Shown here: positions 31,384 through 38,036 of the stretch, piece after piece | How the letters are laid out: each line of letters opens with the position of its first letter | Numbering within the stretch: position 1 is the stretch's first letter | Origin: VGWB01 sp964480945 | GTDB lineage: Bacteria > Bacteroidota > Ignavibacteria > UBA10030 | Reading direction: 5' to 3' | Assembly (NCBI GenBank): GCA_964480945.1 | Contig: CAYZRX010000031.1 | Coordinates: forward strand, 1 to 38,036 | Length of the DNA: 38,036 bases | Notes under the pieces: model-generated | Seen by the model: only the letters and a program-made list of their open reading frames with translations | What the model was told of the DNA's origin: nothing | Database searches by the model: none | Program-made: the position numbers and the translations under genes

Positions 31384-31950
31384 TTACCATCCTGCGACTG
31401 TTTCGATCAGTATGTCTTCTGTGAGTTTGCGAACTGCTTCCGCGACGCCCTCGTTCCGCTGTGTCAGGCCGCCGCCCGAGGGATAGTCTCCCCATTGACT
31501 GAAGTCCTTCTCCCACACCTTCTTGTGAAGCGTGAGGTCTTGAAACGTCATATGCACTGTGACGGTGACCCGTCGCGTGGCCACCTGATCCCCCCCTTCA
31601 ACGACCACCGGCACATCTCTTACGGAGGTGATCACGCCTTCAAGGACCGCGTCGGCCGAATTCCGGTCCGCCGGTTGAAGCGTGTTGTCGTTGACGAACC
31701 GCTGGAGCAGCTGGCTGGAAAATTCATCTCGCAGCATCGGGTCGCCATAGCCGCTCTGGTCTTCCACAAGGGGGATAGCGATCGTCTTGAGGTGTGGCGG
31801 CACCGATGCGCCGGTGAAGGAATAGGGACATCCGGCACATCCCGAGAGAACAAAGAACAAGGAACAATGAAAAAGGAAAAATGAAAAATGGGGATGTCTC
31901 AGCTTGTCGTGTACCTCCTCTGTTTTCGCTTTCGTTCCCGCTGTACGCAC
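31384..31950 (-). CDS. LptE-like LPS-assembly lipoprotein
   Basis: A 188-residue predicted lipoprotein with lipobox VLSGC (Cys38) and a body matching the LptE fold: GASVPPHLKTIAIPLVEDQS, LRDEFSSQLLQRFVNDNTLQ, DAVLEGVITSVRDV and TVHMTFQDL. LptE plugs the LptD barrel that places LPS on the cell surface. I use GTG 31950, four bases after the regulator's stop codon and with AGGGG upstream; an in-frame ATG at 32004 would overlap the regulator by 50 bp. The hydrophobic core of the signal peptide is encoded by six heptamer repeats (31848-31889), so a one-unit change would shift the frame. The family is well supported by pattern; the exact role is inferred. Confidence 0.8.
   Translation of the reverse strand: MRTAGTKAKTEEVHDKLRHPHFSFFLFHCSLFFVLSGCAGCPYSFTGASVPPHLKTIAIPLVEDQSGYGDPMLRDEFSSQLLQRFVNDNTLQPADRNSADAVLEGVITSVRDVPVVVEGGDQVATRRVTVTVHMTFQDLTLHKKVWEKDFSQWGDYPSGGGLTQRNEGVAEAVRKLTEDILIETVAGW
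31848..31889. repeat. Six heptamer repeats inside the LptE-like signal-peptide codons
   Basis: On the plus strand the units are three GAACAAN (31848-31868) then three GAAAAAN (31869-31889), where N varies, an exact 7-base period over 42 bp. Read on the coding strand they give the Phe-rich stretch FSFFLFHCSLFF just before the lipobox. 42 bp is 14 codons, so the frame is currently kept; adding or removing a single unit would disrupt it. Confidence 0.85.
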
Positions 31951-31954
31951 TTCC

Positions 31955-33076
31955 TCACCCCTGGAGTCCGAATTCTTTGATTTTGCGGTACAGCGTCCGT
32001 TCACTGATGTTCAATTCCTTTGCGGCCAGTCGCCGATTCCCCTTGTTGCGGTCGAGCGCGCTGACGATCATGCGGCGCTCCATTTCGTCAAGTGTCATGA
32101 CCCCATTGCCGTTGGAGCGATTGGCACCCACATCCTGGACTCGTTCCTGAGTCGCCGCGCCTTGTAGTACGATATCACGCAGCTCCATGATCGAGCTCTT
32201 CAGGTCGACCAATGCCCGGTACATGAGCTCGCGCTCCGCCTGCGCGACCGTCTTGTTCGCATAGACCGGAAGGTTACGATCCGAATCGACCTGTGGATAG
32301 TCCTTCAGGTGTTTGCGGACATCCTCGGCAGTGATGAGCTTCCCGTTTTCCAGGACCAGCATGCTTTCGATCACGTTCTTCAATTCTCTCACGTTGCCGG
32401 GCCACCGGTAGTCCATGATGATTTCGGTGGCATCGTCCGTGAAACCCTCGAAGTGGATTTGGTTCTTCTCGGTGAATTCCTTTACAAAGTTCTCCACGAG
32501 GACCGGGATGTCCTCCCGCCGGTTCCTGAGGGGCGGCACCACGATGTTGACCGAGCGGAGGCGAAAATAGAGATCCGGCCGGAATCGCTTCTGCTGAACC
32601 TCGTACTCGAGGTCCTTGTTCGTGGCAGCGAGGACCCGAACGTCGGCCTTCCTCGGAAGAGAGGATCCCACACGCATGAACTCGCCGCTCTCCAGCACGC
32701 GGAGCAATTTCACCTGGGTTGAGAGGGGCGTCTCGCCGATCTCGTCGAGAAAAATCGTTCCCCCGTCGGCGATCTCGAAGTATCCCTTTCGCATCTCCAC
32801 CGCGCTCGTGAAGGATCCCTTCTCGTGTCCGAACAGCTCGCTTTCGATGAGCCCTTCCGGAATGGCGGCGCAGTTGACCGTCACCAGCTGCTTCTTCGCG
32901 CGCTTGCTCACGCTGTGCAGCGCTCGCGCAATCACTTCCTTCCCGACGCCGCTCTCGCCGGTGATCAAGACGGTGATGTCGGTTTGCGCAACCTGCTGCA
33001 CGACATCGATGATCTCCTGCATCTCGAGCGATTCGCCGATGATGCCGTACGTTTTTTGAAATTCCTCACGATCCAT
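31955..33076 (-). CDS. Sigma-54-type AAA+ transcriptional activator with Fis HTH, variant GAFTGA loop
   Basis: A 373-residue regulator consisting only of the AAA+ central domain and a DNA-binding tail; there is no receiver or other sensory domain. Walker A is GESGVGKE (40-47), Walker B GGTIFLDE (105-112), with RFRPDLYFRL and the WPGNVREL segment also present. The C-terminus is a Fis-type helix-turn-helix (NRRLAAKELNISERTLYRKI). The loop that contacts sigma-54, normally GAFTGA, reads GSFTSA (87-92), replacing the second Gly by Ser. A Shine-Dalgarno AGGAGGAG lies ten bases before the ATG. It heads the lptE-like/glycosyltransferase/TPR operon and may control it or other envelope genes. Signal input, if any, must come from a partner. 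Confidence 0.9.
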   Translation of the reverse strand: MDREEFQKTYGIIGESLEMQEIIDVVQQVAQTDITVLITGESGVGKEVIARALHSVSKRAKKQLVTVNCAAIPEGLIESELFGHEKGSFTSAVEMRKGYFEIADGGTIFLDEIGETPLSTQVKLLRVLESGEFMRVGSSLPRKADVRVLAATNKDLEYEVQQKRFRPDLYFRLRSVNIVVPPLRNRREDIPVLVENFVKEFTEKNQIHFEGFTDDATEIIMDYRWPGNVRELKNVIESMLVLENGKLITAEDVRKHLKDYPQVDSDRNLPVYANKTVAQAERELMYRALVDLKSSIMELRDIVLQGAATQERVQDVGANRSNGNGVMTLDEMERRMIVSALDRNKGNRRLAAKELNISERTLYRKIKEFGLQG

Positions 33077-33285
33077 ACAACTTCAACTCCTCCTCGTGCC
33101 ACTTGCAGAAAGTCCCGCCGTGCGGGATCCCGCTGTTTTTAGTCTCTTATGGTTGCGGGAAAATCTTGTGTTTGTTGTTCCAGCCCTTTCCAAAAAGGCT
33201 GTAGTGCTCGTTTCCTTTTGCAGTTGCGCTGCCGACGAACGCAAGATCACTGTATGGAAACGGCGCTAGCGATCACAGAGTACAC

Positions 33286-34011
33286 TCAGCGGGTCACGAC
33301 GATGCTTTCGAGATTATACTTCCTCTTGATCTCTGCGCTGAACCGCCTTGCCTCGTCCTGCTTCTGAAACTCACCGATCCACACTTTGTGAAACTTCTTG
33401 CCGTTGTGGACGATTGTGAAAATGGTTGTTGTGTAGCCATCGCGCTCGAAACGCGCCTTGAGCTCCTCCGCATTCTGGAGGACTGAAAACGTCCCAGCCT
33501 GCACGGTATAAATGGGGGTCTCTTTCTCCCCCTTTCCTGGGGGGGTCACCTCGGCGGGGGCTTCCTGAGGCGCCGCCTTCTGTTCCTCGACGACCCGTTG
33601 ATCGCTCGCATAGGTCGAAAAAGGGTAGTCCCGCTTGAGCTGCTCCATCTTCTGCTCGGCGGTCTTGTAGAGGCCGATGGAATAGTAGTACTGGTACAAC
33701 TTGAACAGTGCGTCGTCGGCCCACTCGCTCTTCGGAAAATTGTCGACGATGGTCTGGTAGATCTTTGCCGCTTCGGTCCCGTCGGTGGTCAGCACCGCCT
33801 GCAGATACAACACCCCCGGATCGTTCTGGAACTTCGTCATGAGTGTCGGCAATTCGGTCCGTACGGCGTCGCCCTGCCCCTGCTCGATCAATTCCAGTCG
33901 GCGCTGAATGTCCGGTTGGCTGCTTTGCGACGTCTGCGTCAGCGTGCATCGCGTGACGGCAAGTTCAAAAACGGCGACGAGGGCCGCAAGGTAAATCGAA
34001 CCTCGTTTCAT
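33286..34011 (-). CDS. Exported TPR/SPOR-domain protein
   Basis: A 241-residue envelope protein with an N-terminal signal sequence (MKRGSIYLAALVAVFELAV), a helical TPR-like region at about 35-130 (AAKIYQTIVDNFPKSEWADD, LYQYYYSIGLYKTAEQKMEQ), a Pro/Glu-rich linker, and a C-terminal SPOR domain from about 165 (YTVQAGTFSVLQNAEELKAR ... KVWIGEFQKQDEARRF). SPOR domains bind denuded glycan strands at the division site. A Cys at residue 22 is not in a good lipobox, so I expect ordinary cleavage. It follows miaB by 14 bp, and its AAGGAGG Shine-Dalgarno overlaps the miaB stop. The 209-bp gap to the next gene (33077-33285) contains a small GC palindrome (33122-33133) but no clear terminator. Confidence 0.88.
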   Translation of the reverse strand: MKRGSIYLAALVAVFELAVTRCTLTQTSQSSQPDIQRRLELIEQGQGDAVRTELPTLMTKFQNDPGVLYLQAVLTTDGTEAAKIYQTIVDNFPKSEWADDALFKLYQYYYSIGLYKTAEQKMEQLKRDYPFSTYASDQRVVEEQKAAPQEAPAEVTPPGKGEKETPIYTVQAGTFSVLQNAEELKARFERDGYTTTIFTIVHNGKKFHKVWIGEFQKQDEARRFSAEIKRKYNLESIVVTR

Positions 34012-34025
34012 ACCATCATCCCTCC

Positions 34026-35381
34026 TTATCCATTCGCTGCCAGCTTTCTGTCTTCATAGGCATGCGCAGACTCCGCCACAGGAGTGCCAAACAGCGTCGC
34101 GGAGTTCGCCCGCTCGATCTTGATATCGATGCACTGCCCGACTCGTGCGTCCCCCTTCGGAAACACAACCATCTTGTTCGTATCCGTGCAGCCGCAGAAG
34201 TCGTCTGTGGACTTTTTGCTCTCGCCCTCCACAAGGACTTCAACCGGCTGGCCGATCATCGTCAGGTTCTTTCTGTAAGAGATCGTACGCTGGAGATCGA
34301 TGATCTCGTTCAGCCGCTGAATCTTCATCTCCTCGGGCACGTCGTCCCCCATGTGCCAGGCTTTCGTGTTCTCGCGCCGCGAATAGCGAAACGTGAACGC
34401 ACCGTCGAATTCGACTTCCCGGAGGATTTCGAGCGTCATCCGGTGATCGTCGTCGGTCTCCGTCGGGAAGCCGGCGATGATGTCGGTGGAGAGGCTGACA
34501 TCCGGTATCGTCGATCGGATCTTCTTCACAAGCTCCAAGTACTGATCCCGGGCGTAGGTGCGGTTCATCAGTTGCAGGATCCTGTCGGAACCCGATTGCA
34601 CGGGGAGATGAATGTAGTTGCAGATATTCTCATGGTCGGCGATCGCTCGGATGAGCTTCTCGGACATATCCTGCGGATGGGAGGTCGTGAAGCGGATCCT
34701 CATGGTCCGGTCGACGTTCGCTGCGCTCGCGATAAGATCGGCAAAGTCGTTCGTGCCGTCGGAGTACGAGTTGACATTCTGGCCGAGCAAGGTCACTTCT
34801 TTGAAGCCGCGTGCAGAGAGATGCTCGATCTCACGCACAACACTTGCCAGCGAGCGACTCCGCTCGCGTCCGCGCGTGAACGGCACGACGCAGAAGGTGC
34901 AAAACTTGTCACACCCCCGCATCACGGAGATCCAGGCACTGACGCCATCGGTGCGGAGGGGGACGAGGTCGTCGTAGTTCTCAACGCGCGAGAGGCGCAC
35001 CGCGATCCCCCGCTCGCCCGCGATCGCGTTCTCGACGAGCTCGGGGAGCCGCCGATACTCGTCGGGACCCACGACGAGGTCCACATGGCTCTCCGACTCA
35101 ATCAGGTCCCGCCGAAGTCGCTCTGCCATACAACCCAGAACACCGATCACTACGCTCGGATTCTGCCGCTTGTAATGCTTGAAGTCTCCCAGCCGGCCGT
35201 ACACCCTCTGCTCGGCGTTCTCCCTCACCGCGCACGTATTGACGAATACGACGTCTGCCTGCGCGAGATCATTCGTCTGCTCGTAGCCGGCCCCGGCCAG
35301 GATGCCCAGGACGACTTCGCTGTCAGCCAAGTTCATCTGGCAGCCGTATGTCTCAACGTAGATGTGTCGCCGCGCGCTCAT
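34026..35381 (-). CDS. miaB: tRNA-2-methylthio-N6-dimethylallyladenosine synthase
   Basis: Radical-SAM methylthiotransferase that modifies i6A37 of tRNAs reading UNN codons to ms2i6A37. The 451-residue product shows all expected cysteines: Cys14, Cys50 and Cys84 for the auxiliary iron-sulfur cluster (TYGCQMN, VNTCAVRENA, GVLGCMAE) and the radical-SAM triad CDKFCTFC (157, 161, 164). LLGQNVNSY is characteristic of MiaB rather than MtaB or RimO, and a TRAM domain forms the C-terminus. The i6A37 prenyl donor would be dimethylallyl diphosphate from the isoprenoid pathway (compare fni), although miaA is not in the window. It leads the operon with the SPOR gene. Confidence 0.96.
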   Translation of the reverse strand: MSARRHIYVETYGCQMNLADSEVVLGILAGAGYEQTNDLAQADVVFVNTCAVRENAEQRVYGRLGDFKHYKRQNPSVVIGVLGCMAERLRRDLIESESHVDLVVGPDEYRRLPELVENAIAGERGIAVRLSRVENYDDLVPLRTDGVSAWISVMRGCDKFCTFCVVPFTRGRERSRSLASVVREIEHLSARGFKEVTLLGQNVNSYSDGTNDFADLIASAANVDRTMRIRFTTSHPQDMSEKLIRAIADHENICNYIHLPVQSGSDRILQLMNRTYARDQYLELVKKIRSTIPDVSLSTDIIAGFPTETDDDHRMTLEILREVEFDGAFTFRYSRRENTKAWHMGDDVPEEMKIQRLNEIIDLQRTISYRKNLTMIGQPVEVLVEGESKKSTDDFCGCTDTNKMVVFPKGDARVGQCIDIKIERANSATLFGTPVAESAHAYEDRKLAANG

Positions 35382-35404
35382 TCGATAGGTCTATAATTGG
35401 ATGA

Positions 35405-35436
35405 CAAATATAATGAAAGAATGGCAGACACGCAAC
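35405..35436 (-). promoter_or_regulatory. Bacteroidota-type promoter of miaB
   Basis: Minus strand GTTG (35436-35433), 20-nt spacer, TATATTTG (35412-35405), a perfect TAnnTTTG. The inferred leader is about 17 nt. It stands divergent from the pta promoter in the 326-bp gene-free stretch 35382-35707. Confidence 0.55.
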
Positions 35437-35547
35437 CGAGAGAGCACGCTATTAATTTCTTTTAATATGATAGGGATTCTTGACGCTTACGTGCCGGTAC
35501 CTCTCGATCTCTTGCCAAATAGTCAGTCAGTCCGGGGACATGGACCG

Positions 35548-35576
35548 TTGATTGGGGTGGGAAGGTGTGGTATATT
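35548..35576 (+). promoter_or_regulatory. Promoter of pta
   Basis: TTGATT (35548-35553), 17-nt spacer, TATATT (35571-35576). The inferred start near 35583 leaves a leader of about 125 nt before the ATG at 35708, long enough for regulation, but no structure was recognised in it. The region 35437-35547 shows nothing further. Confidence 0.6.
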
Positions 35577-35707
35577 CATTCCGAAACACAGGGAGGAAAC
35601 GGGCGGAGAGGGCCTTGAGATAACACAGCGTCCTCACCGACCGAACCGTTCCGTCCAATCAACCCCTCGTGTGCACTCCAAGAAGTCCAACCAATCGAGG
35701 AAAAGCC

Positions 35708-36688
35708 ATGACGACGCTACTTCACGACATCAAGAAGAAGGCACAACAACTGAAGCGACACATCGTGCTGCCGGATGCAACCGACGAGCGGGCCATTCGC
35801 GCCGCGAGAATCTGCACGGATGAGAACCTGGTAACGATCTCATTAGTCGGGAAGGGGGAGGAGATACGGGCAAAAGCGCAGCAGATCGGCATAAGCCTGG
35901 AAAAGGTTCGCGTTGTGGACCCGGAGAAGTCAGAGAACGTGAGTGAGTTTACGAACATCTATTTCGACCTGCGGAAGGAGAAGGGAATTCAGCGTGACCA
36001 GGCGCAGCAGACCATGTGCCGCCCGCTCTTCTTCGGAGCGATGATGGTACGGCAGGGAATGGCGGATGGAAGCGTCGCCGGCTCCCTTTCGACTACGGGG
36101 GAGGTTCTGCGTGCGGGCATCCAGGTGATCGGTGTGGCAGAGGGCATCAGCATCGTATCGAGTTTCTTCCTGATGGTGTTTCCGCAGAAGACGTACACCT
36201 TTGCAGACTGTGCCGTGGTTCCCGATCCGACCGTGGAACAACTGGCCGACATCGCGATTGCTTCTGCCGAGAATCACAAGAAACTGACCGGAGAAGAGCC
36301 GCGCGTTGCGATGCTCTCGTTCTCAACCAAGGGGAGCGCAGAACATCCGTTTGTTGAGAAGGTTCAGCAGGCGACGGCGATCGTGAAGAAGAAGAAACCT
36401 CAGCTCGCGGTCGATGGGGAGCTGCAGGTTGACGCCGCGATCGTTCCATCGGTAGGCGAGAGGAAAGCGCCGGGCAGTCCGGTCGCGGGCAAATCGAACG
36501 TTCTTGTCTTTCCTGACCTGGACGCGGGCAATATTGCGTACAAGATCGCGCAGAGGATGGGAGGAGCGGAGGCGATCGGTCCCGTTGTTCAGGGCCTCCG
36601 GAAACCCGCCTTCGACCTCTCGCGGGGCTGCAGCGTGGAGGATATCGTGAACGTTATTGCCATCAACGCGGTGATGGGAGCTGTGTGA
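35708..36688 (+). CDS. pta: Phosphate acetyltransferase
   Basis: Interconverts acetyl-CoA plus phosphate with acetyl-phosphate plus CoA. The 326-residue product is a single-domain enzyme (no N-terminal DRTGG/BioD-like extension), with PDATDERAIRAARI, the ADGSVAGSLSTTGEVLRAGI substrate region, SSFFLMVF, ADCAVVPDPT, MLSFSTKGSAEHP and the C-terminal FPDLDAGNIAYKI and RMGGAEAIGPV. The ATG at 35708 is used; an in-frame GTG at 35669 adds 13 non-family residues. Acetate kinase is not adjacent. The stop overlaps the next gene's GTG start (GTGA). Confidence 0.95.
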   Translation: MTTLLHDIKKKAQQLKRHIVLPDATDERAIRAARICTDENLVTISLVGKGEEIRAKAQQIGISLEKVRVVDPEKSENVSEFTNIYFDLRKEKGIQRDQAQQTMCRPLFFGAMMVRQGMADGSVAGSLSTTGEVLRAGIQVIGVAEGISIVSSFFLMVFPQKTYTFADCAVVPDPTVEQLADIAIASAENHKKLTGEEPRVAMLSFSTKGSAEHPFVEKVQQATAIVKKKKPQLAVDGELQVDAAIVPSVGERKAPGSPVAGKSNVLVFPDLDAGNIAYKIAQRMGGAEAIGPVVQGLRKPAFDLSRGCSVEDIVNVIAINAVMGAV

Positions 36689-37908
36689 AGGGATCCGAAC
36701 CAGACGGAGGAACGAGGCCTCAGTTACGGCGTCGAACATGGCACGTCGGACCCCAGCGGTATCGATTTCTCGATCTCTACCGCGGCGTCATCGTTCTCCT
36801 GATGCTCGAAGGTCACGTGCTGCGCGCCCTGCTGACGGAGGACGCGCAGCAGTCGGGTTTGTTTGGATATCACGAGCTGCTTCACGGGGTCATCGGACCC
36901 GGGTTTCTCTTCGGTGCGGGCTTTGCTTTCGCCATCACCAGTCAGCGCCGCTGGGATGTGCTGACCTCGTTGACACCCGCGTTTTTTCGTCGCGTTGGCC
37001 GGATGGTTCTCTTGATCGCAGTGGGCTACGCGCTTCATCTTCCTTATTTCTCGCTCCGTAAGACGCTGGAGGTCGCGAATCTTCCGGAATGGAACGCCTT
37101 CCTCTCCTTCGACGTCCTGCAATGCATCGGTCTGACGCTGCTGGGTCTATGGGTGGTGCTGCTCATCGTGCGGTCGGAGAGAGTCTTCATTCGGTTGACC
37201 GTGTTTCTCCTCCTCGTCATAGTTTACGCAACCCCCTTCCTCTGGTCGCGGGAAGTCACGGAGCATCTGCCGGCATTGGTCTCTCAAGCCCTCAACGGGC
37301 ACGGGGGGTCCCCTTTTCCACTGTTCCCCAACTCGGGATTTCTCTTGGCAGGGACAGTCATAGCCTGGCAATTCCTGCGGTATGCGCAGGCGGGCGAGGA
37401 GGGCAGATTCATCAGAAACTTGTCGATCCTGGGCTTTTTACTCGTCGGAGCCGGATATCTCATCGATCTGCTGCCGTATAGCACCTATCCCGCCTACGAC
37501 TTCTGGTTTACGAGTCCGAACTTCTTCTCGATACGGCTCGGCCTCCTCTCTCTGCTGATGAGCGGTCTCTGGTTTTTCGAAAGCCGGGTCGGCCATCGGG
37601 AGGGATCGGACATCTGGATGCCGAATTGGCTGATTATCCTGGGGGTCGAATCGTTCGTCGTCTATGTCTCGCATCTTATCCTTCTCTACGGTTGGCTTGT
37701 CAATCCTCTGGAGAATCTGAGATCGTGGTGGGGTCTTCAGCTAAGACTCGAACCGGCGGTCGCCGTTTTCGCGGGGCTGACGCTCATCATGATCCCGATT
37801 TCGCAGACTTGGCACTTTCTCAAGAAGCGTCACCCGATGCTGTTGCGGGGTATCTCGTGGTACCTCGGGCTCACCTTCGCCTACTATTTCTTGACAAATC
37901 CGTACTAG
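36685..37908 (+). CDS. Multi-pass membrane protein, DUF1624/HGSNAT-like acyltransferase
   Basis: A 407-residue integral membrane protein with about ten hydrophobic helices. The first one, preceded by QRYRFLDLYRGVIVLLMLEG and then H, matches the opening of the heparan-alpha-glucosaminide N-acetyltransferase catalytic family (DUF1624): Arg, then D-x-x-RG and a His at the membrane boundary. These proteins are thought to move acetyl groups across a membrane onto sugars. The GTG start at 36685 overlaps the pta stop by four bases, so an acetyl-CoA or acetyl-phosphate connection is attractive but only inferred. Acceptor substrate is unknown. The alternative, a YeiB/OpgC-type acyltransferase, cannot be excluded. 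Confidence 0.75.
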   Translation: MKGSEPDGGTRPQLRRRTWHVGPQRYRFLDLYRGVIVLLMLEGHVLRALLTEDAQQSGLFGYHELLHGVIGPGFLFGAGFAFAITSQRRWDVLTSLTPAFFRRVGRMVLLIAVGYALHLPYFSLRKTLEVANLPEWNAFLSFDVLQCIGLTLLGLWVVLLIVRSERVFIRLTVFLLLVIVYATPFLWSREVTEHLPALVSQALNGHGGSPFPLFPNSGFLLAGTVIAWQFLRYAQAGEEGRFIRNLSILGFLLVGAGYLIDLLPYSTYPAYDFWFTSPNFFSIRLGLLSLLMSGLWFFESRVGHREGSDIWMPNWLIILGVESFVVYVSHLILLYGWLVNPLENLRSWWGLQLRLEPAVAVFAGLTLIMIPISQTWHFLKKRHPMLLRGISWYLGLTFAYYFLTNPY

Positions 37909-37928
37909 CCAAGCTGCAGAAGCGTCAT

Positions 37929-38036
37929 TTGCAACTCCTCATTCTTTTCTGTATCATCGTGGCGGTTCAACGCACGGCCTCCCCTTTCACGGATGTCCTC
38001 CACCAACATGAACCGGGTACCCATGAAAAAGAGACG
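37929..38036 (+). CDS. Start of a probable exported protein, partial
   Basis: After the acyltransferase stop a new frame is open to the end of the window. From a TTG at 37929 it reads (M)QLLILFCIIVAVQRTAS, then FTDVLHQHEPGTHEKET, which looks like a signal peptide followed by mature sequence. The start is unsure because no ATG or clear Shine-Dalgarno is nearby, and no family can be named from 36 residues. Confidence 0.4.
   Translation, partial: MQLLILFCIIVAVQRTASPFTDVLHQHEPGTHEKET

Noticed and set aside
33077..33285. A -24/-12 sigma-54 promoter and a terminator at the GC palindrome 33122-33133
   Set aside because: A TGGCAC is present on the minus strand but no GC follows at the required distance; the palindrome has its T-run on the wrong side for the minus-strand operon.
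1..38036. tRNA, rRNA, CRISPR, insertion sequence or prophage genes
   Set aside because: Spacers were read for TTC-loop tRNA motifs, regular 25-40 bp direct repeats with unique spacers, and transposase or integrase motifs; none was found.

Overview
The window reads as chromosome from a GC-rich member of the Fibrobacterota-Chlorobiota-Bacteroidota group, most likely an Ignavibacteria/Kryptonia-like lineage. This is inferred from a type IX secretion C-terminal sorting domain (YPNPFNP type, gene 20764-21417), from several promoters of TTTG-N20-TAnnTT form that resemble the Bacteroidota sigma consensus, and from the mix of TPR, SPOR, PEGA and beta-propeller envelope proteins. A 100-N gap flanked by an identical 55-bp duplication (1299-1353 and 1454-1508) marks it as a short-read draft or metagenome-assembled genome. 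No rRNA, tRNA, CRISPR array, transposase or phage gene was seen.

Layout. 1-1551 (minus): arsenic operon arsC-acr3, with acr3 running off the left edge. 1628-5199 (minus): ahcY, metK and a sugar-1-phosphate nucleotidyltransferase. 5376-9516 (plus): fni, a GGPP-type prenyl synthase, ptsH (HPr) and ptsI (enzyme I), very tightly spaced. 9728-10777: phosphoglucose/phosphomannose isomerase. 10881-15669 (plus): three overlapping envelope genes, namely a metalloprotease/beta-propeller/Omp85 barrel fusion, a BamB-like lipoprotein and a PEGA protein. 15888-21417 (plus): a more A+T-rich cassette of three exported proteins (lytic-transglycosylase-like; a large protein with five exact 74-residue repeats; a small T9SS-sorted protein). 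21668-25640 (plus): class II aldolase, ddl, an FtsB/DivIC-like protein and rarA. 25748-27344: ACT-domain protein, an unknown small protein and a Nudix CoA pyrophosphatase. 28045-28299: rpsT. 28438-35381 (minus): miaB, SPOR protein, sigma-54-type activator, LptE-like lipoprotein, cellulose-synthase-like glycosyltransferase and a TPR protein. 35708-37908 (plus): pta and a multi-pass acyltransferase-like protein. A secreted-protein fragment touches the right edge.

How it fits together. Most genes are housekeeping: the methyl cycle (metK/ahcY), isoprenoids, peptidoglycan precursor (ddl), division, tRNA modification and acetyl-phosphate metabolism. The rest largely concerns building or decorating the cell envelope.

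The least ordinary material lies outside normal coding logic. (i) Degenerate tandem tracts with a strict 7-base period occur at five loci; one supplies the Shine-Dalgarno of a gene and another encodes the signal-peptide core of the LptE-like protein, where loss or gain of a unit would shift frame. (ii) A 438-bp non-coding element (27395-27832) has about 45-bp terminal inverted repeats, each itself a hairpin, around three further large hairpins. (iii) A REP-like palindrome occurs at 9561-9608 and again inside a second inverted-repeat-bounded element at 26613-26769. (iv) The exported-protein cassette at 15.9-21.4 kb and the protease-propeller-barrel fusion are the best candidates for undescribed protein systems. 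All functional statements rest on motif recognition by eye, without database searches.
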